Positions 13,960 through 27,000 of a DNA stretch of 64,000 bases are shown in pieces (the first letter of the stretch is position 1; each line of letters opens with the position of its first letter). The DNA comes from Channa striata. Taxonomy: Eukaryota; Chordata; Actinopteri; Anabantiformes; Channidae. The DNA is taken from assembly GCA_033026295.1 (NCBI GenBank), contig CM065172.1, forward strand, positions 10,461,665-10,525,664. The letters are read 5' to 3'. Position numbers and translations under genes: made by a program. A model generated the notes under the pieces. The model saw nothing but the letters and a program-made list of their open reading frames with translations, did not search any database and was not told where the DNA came from.

Positions 13960-15440
13960 TTCCTCAAAACCCCTTCCATTTACCATTAATCCCCCTTACT
14001 CTTTAAAAGGTTGCCACAACTATTTCCCAGGCCACCCACACACTGGAAATGTTGGATAAATTAAGGAATTCAGGAAAATGCTATTTCCATATTTTTGTGC
14101 CATTTTTGCATAAGTACAGTATCTTGTATTTTTCATGAGCAGCAGCACAACCCCTAATGCCTCATTATCCATCTTTCCAACATTTAAACTTGGCTAAACC
14201 CAGAGCGTTGTCACTTATAGAGAAGTGGAGTGATGAAGGATTGACCTTCTACCCAGAGGTCATGGGATACAAACACTGAGCCATCAAATCTCTTGTGCTC
14301 TGCCGAAATCATGCACTGACAAGTTTCTGCCAAATAAAGAAATGCAACCTGACTAAGCCATACGAAGCCGGGCGATGTTAGACCCAGAATGTGCATAGGG
14401 TCTTTTCAGGATGCAAATATAAAGCCTCTTTCACACACAAAAGCCCACGCCAAAAAAAGAGAGGATAGATTAATGTGTTACATAACCGAGAATTCTTTCA
14501 CCGTGGCTGACATTTCCAAGCAAACAAGCTCTGAGTAGGACATTTGACAAATCAGCACTGAAGGCGGTGGAGATAAGAAGGGAACGAGGGGGAAGAATGT
14601 GTCCCCTCGAGGTGAAGAGTCAAGAAGACATCACTCGCTTAAATGTGGGAATGGGTTAGTTGTTGCCTGCTCTCAGACTGTGGACGGTTCGGCTCTTTAA
14701 ATACAGTTTGTGTCAGTAGACCATATTGTTCTTCCCAGTTTATCAGTTTTTATTTCATTTTAGTTTATTTAGTTTATTCTTCCTATCTGCTAGTTTCACC
14801 ATTTTCCAACCAAGTGGAAATCAAACATACACACATTAGCAAATGCATATAACGGCTTCTGACTCCTACATTAGAGATGTGGCAGATATGATTTTAACCG
14901 CTTACTCTTAGTGCCCTCTACTGGATGAACCACTCACATGCACATATGGAACACAAACTCTTCAACATTTACCAGTTTATATCATGAAAACAGAGGCGAG
15001 CAGGCTTTTCACCCACATTTGAAAATAATTTAATGCCAAATTCTTAATGCAAGAGCAATGACACATTGGAAATCTGGCAGCGATTGCGCTATGTCAGTCA
15101 GTGAAATCATAGTGTGCACTTAGGGTAAATTTGTATGAACTTGCTCAAATGTCTGTGCTTAATACTAGACACTGTTAATCACTTTGTGTTATTACACTAG
15201 TTCTCATCAAAGTTAGGCTTGGATTGAAATGTTACAGTGTAGAAACTTTTATTGAATTTCGCACAGTAGATTAATAAAGTCTTATAATTAAACTAATACA
15301 CTGATGTATAATTAATATGTTTCTGATATAAGTTGTTATCAATAAGACCAGGTGAAGTGAAAGTACAATATTTGGCTCTGAAATGTTGTGAAGGTGAAGC
15401 GGAAAATGAAAATAAATAAAGCAGAAATATCTCAACAAGT

Positions 15441-15573
15441 ACATCCATACCCGCTTGTCCTACCCCATCGGGTCAAAGACGGAGTTCACCCTACAACCAT
15501 TCTCACAACATTCACCCCACGGGCAATTTTAGAGTCACCAGTGGCGACATGCACATCTTTGGATGGCGGGAGG
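15441..15573 (+). repeat. Fragment of a common teleost interspersed repeat (LINE-tail type)
   Basis: Blocks such as ACCCGCTTGTCCT, CGGGTC, GGAGTTCACCCT, ACGGGCAATTTTAGAGTCAC and ACATCTTTGGATGGCGGGAGG occur in the order seen in a very common fish repeat that carries a GGCAATTTAGAGTCACC and CTTTGGACTGTGGGAGG core. This copy is shortened in the middle and diverged. I recognise the pattern from general knowledge and cannot name the family with certainty. Confidence 0.8.
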
Positions 15574-18500
15574 TGTTTTAGCATGTAGAGCACTACTGTA
15601 AATTTATGTGGATAGTTTCCATCACTGCACCAAATAATAAAAACACCTGTCAAACATAATACAGTTCACCACAACCTACGTCCATCAGGTTAGTCTAAAC
15701 ATCAATGAGATTGTTGAATAGCCAAAAAAAGCTACTAGACAGTTTGTTAAAGTATGTTGGGGTCACATGTATATAAATATATATAATTTCTTACCTTTAT
15801 ATTCTGCACGGCACACATGCTGCAACCATTAAGATACTGACGCACTAACGTTGGGACAATTACAATATTTAGAAATATCACACATCGTTTTAAGACAATA
15901 ATCGAAGTTTTTCGGATAAATCATATATGCTGCACATCAACAAAAGCCAAAACAGCTATAATTCTTGTATTATTCGATTCCAATACAAGAAGAAATTGTT
16001 TTTGTGGTTTTCTTCCAGTCAGACCAATAACAAACAATATAGAGTAGTATGAAAGTTTTACAGACTATAAACTGATATTGCCCACATAAAACATTTACAA
16101 TGTAAACTTGGCTATTTTCACACATTCTGTGTTAGCAAAGTAACCTAATACATCACTGTGACAGGCAGAGTACAGAGATGTCATTGCTGCCAAGGATAAC
16201 GATGCAAAATTCACCAAACTACAGGGACAGGCTGTGTCTTCATCTGAAAACTGAAATAGAAAACACCTGGAGCTTGCCTTCAGCAAATCTGCAAAGTGAG
16301 GAAAGAGAGGCACATGTATGGAGGTGAAGGGAAAGGAAAGATAAAACTGCTATAGTTGCAATCCGTGCAAAGAAAATAAAATTGTCAATCCCGATCAGCC
16401 CTTGCTCTTATTCTGTCTCTCTTCCTCTTTGTTTCTCCTTTTTACTTCTTTGGATCTTTGGCTTGCAACACAGGCAAATCTCAATGTGACTTAAATTTCC
16501 TCCTATAGCGCAGCACAACAGATGAGAAGAGGACACAGTGGTACCCGGTTAAGTCTTTATCTGCTCGGGAGAAAAAACTCTGGGCGCCAGGGGAAATAAG
16601 ATCACTACCAATGAAAAATGTTTGGAGGAATGTATGTAGCAAACCTAATAGGATAAGGTGCAGTAGTCAAGCTGGGGTCAAGATAAAAGGAACTTATTTC
16701 ATGGGAACTGTTTGCAGCACATATGAAATCTTGGAGAAATATGAAGAAATATGGAGAGTAGAGGGACAAAATACATTTCGGGGGTAGTTCTGAGGTCAGA
16801 CTGTCGACAGCCAGCTACGTTTTTCATCTCGGTACAAAGCAGTATATGGTAGGAGCTCGTATTGCAATCATCAGAGTGTAGGTGCTGAACTGGAAGCTTT
16901 GCATGTGGCTTAGCGACTACGCACAGTTTAAAGTGCTGTACTAGGAACAGATGAGCTGTAATAGATGTAATGATAAAAAAACGGTGCCCACAGGGATAAA
17001 GTCATACTGCAGAGGTGTCCTTAGAGTCGGGCAGATGCAGGAAACGCAGTAATTTTTCAGTGGCTTTTCCTGCTTGTTTTTCAAGTGGCCCTAACAAACC
17101 CACTGCTGATTACCTGCATCAGGTTGTGTTCAGCGAATTATCGTTCCCATTCAGTTTGTCCTCCCCCACTTTATCTTCATCTGGGATGTTAATTTCCACA
17201 CTGCGGTGCCTAGCTGATAAAAAACAGTTAATAAAATGTGATGTTCATGGACTGACCTCCGCAAAATGTAGACTTGAATATCCTTGAATAACACCTGGGC
17301 AGTTTAAAACAGCCTAAATCTAAAGAATTGCAAAAGAAAGCCCAGCATTATAGAGGATTTCTTAACAAAACTCAAGTTAAAGTGAAATGCTGTGAACATA
17401 TTGTCTTATTTTTCTGGTTATATCTTAATAAAGAGATCTAAACAAAAATATGAATTGCCATTGCAACCTTGCCGAGACAACAAAGCTGCTGGTGGCATTA
17501 CACTTTGTACCGTGCTGTTTGCCTGTTATTTTATTTGTCTGTGAAAATATAATTATAAGGCTGCTCCTCAATCAGCTGTCACCTACGCTTAGAACATAAG
17601 TACACATGCAAGTTAAATAATGAGGCTTAAATACTTAATGAAACTTTTCATTTCAAAATGTCAGAAATGGCATTGTTAAGATAATTATGTTATAAACTCC
17701 CAATCCACTGTGAGAAGCAGCTGGATGATTCCGAGTATGAAAGAGTATATGAGGAGGGATTATATTTGAATACAAAAAATAAGTACAATTTCATGAGCAG
17801 CGAATTTGTGGGTGATTTTACAACCCATATCATGAAGCTGCAGCTGCAGTGTGAAGAAATGAAGGCAGGAAGCATCATAAAGCATCTATAAGAACAGGAC
17901 GTGAAACCTGAACCAAGGTGCTCTGATGGTTTATGAACATCAGAAAATCTAATGGCGCGGTTTTAATTGAGTGAAGGCTCGAGGAAAAAAAAACACATCT
18001 CCAGGCACATTATGTGGTTTGATGGTAGTTCTATACAACACTGCCCTCTAACGATAATAAAAGACGACAGCAGCAGCCTATTAATCTTACTGCCTGTAAA
18101 CCGAGTCTAATAGTCCAGGGCTGATAAAAGCCCTCCCACTGAATTTAATCACACTGTGAAATAAATGCAAATCACTGAGTCTCAGGTTCCAGCTCATAAA
18201 AGCTGGAAAGGAGTTTGACAATCTTCAAATTAATGTCAGGTTTGTCTTTATGTGTGTGTACATACAGTAACTGAACTGTAAATCAGTTTCAGCTCATTAT
18301 GTTGTCTTAAGTGACGTTATTACTCTTTTACTTCTGATGAAAATGCTGAAAAAAAAACACTTGATTACCTAGATGATTGTTATTTTTCAAGCAGAACAAC
18401 CAAAAGCTCCATTCTAGCTTTAAATAAGAAAATTATAAAATTTCAAGCCTCTTTCATATAACGTGGAAACGCTTTACAGTAAAAACACAAGGACAAATTG

Positions 18501-18965
18501 GAACAAACAAAACATGTTAATGAACGTGGACTCAGCACTGCAGGTGTGAATTCATCTTTATGGCCTTATTAAACTGCAATATGTTGTTTTGGGCTCTGGG
18601 AAATTAAAAGTGTCCTTTTACACTTTAACACCAAGCAATTAACAGGGAAAACAATCAGCAAACGCACATTACGTCAGTCAACTCCTCACGTTCATCCACC
18701 GCACGAGATTTTCGTGCCGACAGTGAAGAGAAAGAGATGGTGCAAACAGTGAGGAACGCTCATTTATTTGGTGGAGCCGAACCCCGGGGGTTCTGTAGCT
18801 GTGAAACAGAGCAGCAAGCAGAACTCTCATCTCTGCAGAGCTCATTAAACCCCAGTAATCGTATCTGTTACAGTTGTAATGGGCGAAACAAAGGGAGAGA
18901 AGCAGAAATGGGACGTGGTTTCCTGTGTCCTTAAAATGGCCGTTGAACATACAGTACAGCACATA

Positions 18966-18988
18966 TGTGTGTGTGTGTGTGTGTGTGT
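18966..18988 (+). repeat. (TG)n microsatellite
   Basis: A 23-bp perfect TG run in kazn intron 1. Confidence 0.9.
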
Positions 18989-20635
18989 CTGCCCATGGTA
19001 GGGAAAGCTGGTGCAGCCTCACCATATTTGCCCATTTTCCCTCCAGCAGAGAATGCAACGCTCTCAAACGTTGCCTTGCATTTGTGCTGAGCCTCACACG
19101 GCTGACGCGCTCCTCTTCCCTCTGCCCTCATTCTGGTGTTTGCCTGCTGCAGCTGTAATAACATCTTCATCACTGAATGGATTACTGACCAGCTTGAGCT
19201 TGAGCTTTATTCCAGCATGAGAGGTAGAGCAGAAACTATATTATCTCATGTCTGGCCACAAAGGGACAACATAATTAGACTAATGTTGTTGGTGCATTAA
19301 CTTCATCTTCTAATAATGGAGCCTCATAAACACTGTCGGCTCATAAACAGACTCGGAGCTCTTGAGTTAAAAGGAAAAACCTCGTGTCCAAATGCTTTGT
19401 AGTCTCGGGTTGATTTTGATTTTGGTCACATCCGACACGAAGCTCTGCACAAACAGGAAGGACTCAATACACAGGCCCCTCTGCCAAAGTCTCAGTGAGA
19501 TTAAACTGTTATGTCAACTCAACACTGTCTGGCTTTGCTGCTTTGACAACGTTGTGTGAAGTCTTTTCATAGACGCTGGGTGGTCTGAGATTGGCCCGTT
19601 TGCAGCGCATTTCTCTGTAAAGGCCGTCAAAGTTTGGATCTGGGCCATGTGTCTAGAATCTGTAAAAACAGACTCATCTGTTTGTTGAAGTAGCCCGACT
19701 CGGGCGATTACAACGTGCGCGGCGGGATCAGCGCCGCTGACTTCAGTTCAAAGCTGGACTTCTGAGAACTTCAGGAACATCTCACATCCACGAGGCAGGA
19801 TTTTGAACAGGCGGCGCAGTGAACGTTGGGTGAATTTTAAAGACAAAAATGCTCTCCCGGTGAAACAGTTTTCAAATGCTCTCTAATAGGATTATGCACG
19901 TTCTCTGAACCCACGGATGAACAGTTAATGGCTGACGCCGAGTGCATTAGCGAAAACGTTCTGGAAAATGAAAGCAAAGGGAATCTGAATGTGACCGGAG
20001 AGTCGGGCCCTCACGTTCAAATGCTTATAGGTAAAACTGACAGACGACCTACTCCCCACAACCTCTACTCAGTCTTTTGATGTTTGGAATTTTTATATTA
20101 ATGGAAGTGTTTTTAGTGACAAACAGGAAACCAACTGTAATATGAGAAGCTGTATCTGCTGCTCTGCAGTTTCTCCAACTACACGTGAGAAGTCTGCATG
20201 CCGGCACCGGGAGACAGGAGAGGTGCATGAATCACACTTGACAAGACTATTTTCTTTCACTGTCATCCCTGCTGATTCGGCTACGGGGGCTGGAAGCTGC
20301 TGCCAAAACATAAACAAGAGGGACTGCATCTATGATGACAGTCCTCTGAATGTTGCATTTCATCTGGGAACGTCTATTCAATAAAACACATTCATTCTGT
20401 GGACCCGTGTCTAATTAAATAGAGATTTAAATGGTTTCAAGGCACCACCTGAAGACGATTCTCATTAAACAGCTGTGTTGTGTTGCTATTTTTGCATAGT
20501 TACAGGTTGGTTCATGTAATACTTTTTGATACTTTGGTTAAGACTTGGTTTTACTCCTCCAGCCTTTAAGGAATCCTGCCCTCAATGCAACAGACATTTA
20601 TTTATTTTAATAAATGTGTAATGGTTACCGTAACT

Positions 20636-21090
20636 GGATCCTGTAACTAGGGGACCCAAAAGCAGAAGGTGAGAAACGCTGTGAGTGCAGAAGGTTTATT
20701 AAACCATGATCTACTAATACTACAGCACTCAGCACAGACAGTTGAGGAGACATCAACATTAACTCAAAGGCAGAGACTTGGACTTTAACATATGAACTAC
20801 TGATACAGTTATTAATTAACTCACACAATACTGATAATGTAATGACTCAAAGGCAGAAACTTGGACCATCAACAGACACGAACAATATCAAAGGTTGGAG
20901 ATCAGGAAAGGCTGAACGAGATTAGGGAGACGCACCAGAATGGACCATGACACACTAGCAACCCCAAAACTCAACACAAACCTTTAAATATAAAAACGCA
21001 GGAGTCATCGTAATGACGATGAAAGGAAAGGTGAGTCACAAGGTAACCAGCCGAAGAGTGGAGGAGTATGGAGAATCCTAACAAAATGTA
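20636..21090. repeat. Probable decayed interspersed repeat with internal direct repeats
   Basis: The stretch starts with AGGGGACCCAAAAGCAGAAG near 20648, a text that recurs in fish repeats. It holds two near-identical copies of TCAAAGGCAGAGACTTGGAC (20764 and, with one change, 20847), 83 bp apart, and continues as A-rich, oligo-purine sequence with no open frame. It is probably the non-coding end of a transposable element. The family and exact ends are unknown. Confidence 0.45.
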
Positions 21091-24000
21091 CGTAGTAGGC
21101 CATTTTCTGATAATATGTAAATCAAACTATTACCCTGTGAGAGCAGTAAATAACTCCAGGCCACCCTCTATTACCAGCTATAGGTACCAATGTATTGTAC
21201 ACCCGGAATAAACTACAATTGATAACATTATTCATGTCAACAAATTGGTCGGGCTCCAGCGGGGAGCAGTTCTTCAGCAGATAACCGCTCCCATGAAACC
21301 TGTTACATCCATTAGAGAAATTTCCAACTTAACTGTTGAGGCATGGCTGATGTTTGGGGTCAGCTCAGTCTAACAGCTCTGTGTGGTTCTGCAGCCCGCT
21401 GTGCCATCCTAACACCTCAGCGAGAGTGAGATTACTCCCTCAGGCAGCACTGCCTCTGATAATAACAGTTGAAGGTGAGATTTTAAGTCTCTACACGCAC
21501 CAGAGGAATGAAGCGTTGCTGCATAACCTTGGCCAGAAGATACAGTAAATCATTTTTATTATGTCTTTTTTCCAATAACCTTTAGCTGATGCATGTTAAT
21601 TATTACCCAATTAGTCATGATCGAGTATTCAGCATTTAATTAATGAAATGTTTCTTCCTTCTTTTCTCTCACATCTTCCTTTTTCTGGAGCAAATTGTGG
21701 GGGACTGTAACACCGCATATCAAAATATAGAATGTTCTGGTCCAACAAAGTATTGTGCAACATACGCATATGAGTAAAGGCAAAGGGTAGCACCATTTAA
21801 ATCATTATATTTTCAAAAAGGACAGTGATGTGACAGAGCTGCCCTTTGGTAAGGAGTGAACCAGAGCAGCTAATGTCTGATAATGTGACTGTGGAACAAA
21901 CAAAAGACCATGTAACAGGCTTAAAACGATGTGCTCCACACGACAATTAGCTTTTAGCTTTAGTAGAACACTGCAGACTAGTGTAACACCAGTGTGGTTG
22001 GATCATTTCTTGAATTATTACCATAAATTAACTACAGACGTTACATTGCATGTTTCTCAAAGTCACAGCAGGAGCGATTTCTACACTTCAAAAGTACAAC
22101 ACTTGTCCTACAGTATCATCCTGTATGTGTTTGGGATTAACGTCTAAGCCCTTATCACTCATCAGCGATCTCTCATCTCACAGAGGAAAGCACGGCGGAG
22201 ATGAATCGTATAGATGGGAGAGCACAGACGCTTGAAGTGAGGATTTATAAACAGGAAAGTCAAGGATTAGCGACTGGGATTGACGTGATTGGCACAAGAA
22301 TTACATGTTGACACATCATCCACCTGCCGCTGCAGATAAATGCAACCAAAGACAAAAAAACGAGGGGGGAAAAATACACACGTCTATGACTATCAGTGAA
22401 TATGAAACACACTACCAAATAATAACAACTGTAAACATAATAATCAAGTTTTAGAGATTAGTGAGGATTATAGTTGCCTCACAGAGAAACCAAAAGGGAA
22501 ATTGTTTGTCCATAAATGAGGCATGACTGCCCATGATCAGTCGCACGGAGTAAAACTGACACTCAAGTTTTAATCTGAATCTATTCTGTCGGGAGCAGGA
22601 AGGAGAATTGTCACGTGAACATGCACCATGTCTCTTCCGACCGCACCCTTATACAACATGGGAATACTGTGAGTCAAGAAAGCAGAAATTTATCGTGTTC
22701 TTCAGATGTAGTTCAAAGCTTGGAGATGCAGTTCTGTACAGTTCTGCAGTACAGTTTGTCTTTTCCGTTCATACAACCCACGATATTAGTTACACGTGTG
22801 TATTTCCTGCTGTCTCAAATCAAAATGTCTCCAAGTCTCCAAGAGATCTATTAGATGCTTTCCAGCCGGCTGAAACCCCGACTATCTCCAATAAAAGACA
22901 TTTTACAAGCTGAAAGAGAAAAGACATAAAGTGTGGTACATGACATCATTTAGCAAGTGGAATATTTTTAAGCAGTAAAAGGAAGTCAGCTGTCTGTTTG
23001 GGTCTCAGTCTGTATCTGAGAGAGAGAATCGGAGGTCGAGGCTGGTGCTGCCTCTCCTCCCTAGGCCGCATCACTGTGCTGCTGTGCACTGCTGCGCCTC
23101 ACTGCGAGCCAATATAATCATGGCAGAACCACTTAGACCCAACTGGTGGTTTGGACACGAGCTGCACGGTTACACCAGAAAACCCCGCGTTTGAATGTGA
23201 GCGATGTGAGAACTGCCTGTGTCAGCAGCAAAATGTGGAGTACGCAGGAGTATTCCACATTAATGATGTCACTTCAACCACCCAACAAGTGCAGCGCAGA
23301 CAATGTCCTGTTTATTCAGCCAATACAGTGGATTATTATACTGTATTGCTCTGTGTCCTATATTTAAATAAATAAAGCTTCTGTTTCACACCTCTGTGTT
23401 CTCACTCTGACACAGTTATGACAGGTCACAAGGACCCCGTGCTAACAAAAGGACAAAACCTCCAAACTAACTCAGTTTTCGACACCTTTGACAAAATGCA
23501 TTTGTCATCTTTGCCGTGATATTTAAGCTTCACTGTGTAGAAAGATGTAGAGTTGTGCAGACTGAGTGTAATGTGCACGTTTTAAGTGCATGATAAATTT
23601 TGCATGTAGGAGGGATCACATGTGCATTTTCATAGATTGAGGATTTCTGTGTAAGGAAAATATCAACATAGAATTTTATTTTATCTAACACTCTCCCATT
23701 CCAGTCCACTCTTTTCTTGCTCATCACAGCATGGATGATCTATATGAAACTCCTGATGTTTGCCAACAAATCTCGCATCCAGTGGAAAAACACAGAGTTG
23801 CATCCACACAAAAGCTTCACTCATAAACGTCTGTATTATCACTAAAATCAAATCAGCTGCAGGGGAACATCTAAAGCTCTGTGCACACCTGTTAACCACC
23901 CATCATACATCTGCTGGTGTCTGATAAATCATAATAAAGTGTTGTCTTATCCATCTGTATTTATCTGCCCCTCACCTCTGTCACAACTGAATTATATTGA

Positions 24001-27000
24001 ATGGGACTCGCGTGCTTGGCAATCACAGAAACACTGATCACTGATCTGCTGAAGTGTTCCTAAAACTAACACTGTCATCACTTGGCAGAAGAGCAAACGC
24101 TCTGACTATAAAGGAGGTGTTGATCTTTGCTGTCCTCTGTGCCGACAAGAAGGTGTTGATCCATAGCAGGGCGCTGAGCGGTCCCATAATGACCTGGACT
24201 GGTTCACTGGGGGAGTCACTAGCAGCAGATTCATGTTTCCATCAGGACCATCTTCACCTGCTGCCTCCAAACATTTCCACCAAATGTCAGACCACAAGTT
24301 AGTTTGACCAGGTTTGGGAACCCGTGGGCTGCAGCACATCTAAATATTCAGAGATTTTCAACGTAGCCACGGAGATTTATTTGCAGATAAAATAATACAC
24401 GCAAGATTTCACAGTCAGTTCTTCTGTCAGAAGAGAAGAGAGACCCTGTCCGTCACGAAGTATACGCGAAATGTTCTTAGTTTTCCACCATTATCCATCT
24501 ATATAAGGACTTATTGAAGGATCCCAAACACAGAGAAAGCTACAGTTATTCAGCTATTTTTATACTGCTGTTGTGGTTTGGATACAGTATAGCTTTTATC
24601 TTTCGGGCAGGAATAACTCATTCATATGCAGCTCAGGCACTATATGTAAAAAAATGCATTATAGCACTCAGGTGTACAGTAGATGGATGTTCCCTGTCAC
24701 CTGGAGTGTGGGACATGCATTGAATAATGGGTGGGTGTCAGAATTGTTGAAGCTATCTGAAATTTGACGGTGAAAAATTACTTTTTTAAGGTTTTCAAAC
24801 ATGAATCGGCTGATAGCTGAACTGTTGTCTTTAATTAAATAATGACACTTCCTTTAAAATCCTGTAAGCACCTAAATTGAATTAGTCGCTGATCCAGCAA
24901 ACGTTCATTCCTGCTTATACACACATCACAGTGGAGGGGGCAAACAGCAGCAATACATGAACTGTGACCTCTGAAGCACAGATACCCTCCACTGTAATGC
25001 CCTTGAAAGTTTGTTATGGCTCTAGTGCTGAATTACTGTATCACACTTTCTGAAGCAACGTTTTCACAGGATTGGAAACTTTCTTTTCATGGCCTTCACT
25101 GTACTGTAGATAGAAATCAATAGGCTAAAGGCCTTTTTCCACCTATATATCTTGTTAATGTTGACTCCCGAGGAGAAGAATAACAGCAGAAATGCCACAA
25201 CAATTTGAAACACGTGATATGCAGTCAGAACGATCCCTGTGAGTGCAAAGACACCTTATATAAGGCAGGTGGTTCAGTGGAGGGCAGGAGAGAGGACAAG
25301 TGGGATGAGGCAGAGTGGATGCAGAGACGGATCCTGCTGACCCTAACTCTGTTTTCAATCAGGCTCCTGTGACAGTGTGCTTATTCATCTGAAGGTTAAT
25401 AGAAGCTGATGTCCAATTCTAAGCACAGGAACAGGTAGGAGGGGGGTGCATTGTAAATTGTCAGAGTGCGCCAGGTGTCCCAGGGTACGCCGCTTAAACT
25501 CAAATAACTGTCTCCACAGCAGTTTCCCACTGTGGGGAGTTTTGAATAAAACACCTCCCAGAACAAGTTTACACAGCGTGTTTAGCTGAGGAAACATTTG
25601 ACGATTTTAAAGCCCCCATCATGATGGGTACAACCACAATATGTGGAATTCGCATGGGTGGTTTGATGAACACAGTGACAAGATTTGTATTTGCATGTGA
25701 TTGTGATGCCCTGCAGGGATTTGGCTTCACATATGGTAATTTTATGGTTTCTAACTCGGGAGAAAGAGTGCAGTAGGTCCACTGTTGTGTGATGGGCAAC
25801 CTGCATGTATCTCTGACCAACCTGTCAATAACAGCTGTGGACATAAAGTAAGTGAGGTCATGTTATATAATTGAAAATGTCTTTACTTCCCTCTGTTGTG
25901 TCATTAGCGGGTGCGGTGTCATTAAATTACTGTTAATCCAGATGTTTCCACTCATGTGGAAAGAGTCTCCCAAGACAAATGCACACTGAAGCTACAACAC
26001 AGACACAATATTGCCGGAGTTATGCTGCAATAACCCCAAACACTGCAGAAAGCCAGAGCATAAACGTCAAATCCTCCCTAACTGGCAGCGTGTTTTTGTG
26101 AGCACAAGCAAAGTCTTTCTGAGGATTGCAACATTGTTTATGGTCTTTGTAGAGTGTATTTGGTAATATATCGACAGGCATTTTTCATAGAGCTGGAAAA
26201 TGAATAAAGATACATAATACAGAATACGAGATCATAGAAAGGAATGTGCTGTTTGGGATTGATGATTGTGGTCTCGGTCTACCTGAATTATTTTGTTGTG
26301 CAACATTTTTTATCTCACCCACTCATATTATGTGAGATAATGTGAAATCTGAGAGATAATGTAAATCTCCAGCAGCTTCAACTGGGGTTACACAATTTAA
26401 TTTTAATAGCAGCAGACGGAGTGTGAATGATGGCATCAATGCACAAATCTTGTAGAGTCGCAGTTAGCGTCACATTTCGTCCCCATCAATTAACATTTTC
26501 CCTCAGCGTGAACAAAAAAAAAAATAAATGACATCCTCAGAAACAGGCCACATCCACGACTCCCATGTGTTACCTTACTTGGCGCACACGCCGAAAAATG
26601 CGTTGCAACGTGACTCCTTCTACATGATTAGCAACACCAGGAGCATGAAGCTAATCTCTTACTGCAGGAAAGCCCATTGGGCGAGGAGGTGTGAGGAATC
26701 TCTGAGTGTGCTGGAACCATTACACAAGTGGAAGACGAAGAGGAATTAATCACTTCAAAGAGGACCAAAATATGTTCTACACCTGCAGTGGTCACGTTGT
26801 AAAACTTCAAATCACACAGAGAGCAGAGCGGAGATTTTCCACTGTCGGGAGGACACTCAAGGATAAAGTGAAAAAGAAACAGTCTCCAAAGTTGAGTGCT
26901 AAACTGAAATTACAATCTCCTCTAGTGTTTGCACAGCCTCCGAAATTATAATCTCATTGTGGTTTTATTGAAAATGTAGACTTGATTAACAGGGTATTAA

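Noticed and set aside
18678..19097. 139-codon minus-strand open frame in kazn intron 1
   Set aside because: It contains a translated TG microsatellite (THTHTHTY), has no splice logic and no recognisable motif.
23122..23196. Short ATG frame after a CCAAT and TATAAT-like text
   Set aside because: Only 24 codons and no homology; promoter-like words occur by chance at this density in AT-rich introns.
24100..24340. Two copies of GGTGTTGATC and a GGTTTGGGAACCC end suggesting a transposon
   Set aside because: Too short and too diverged to support an element.
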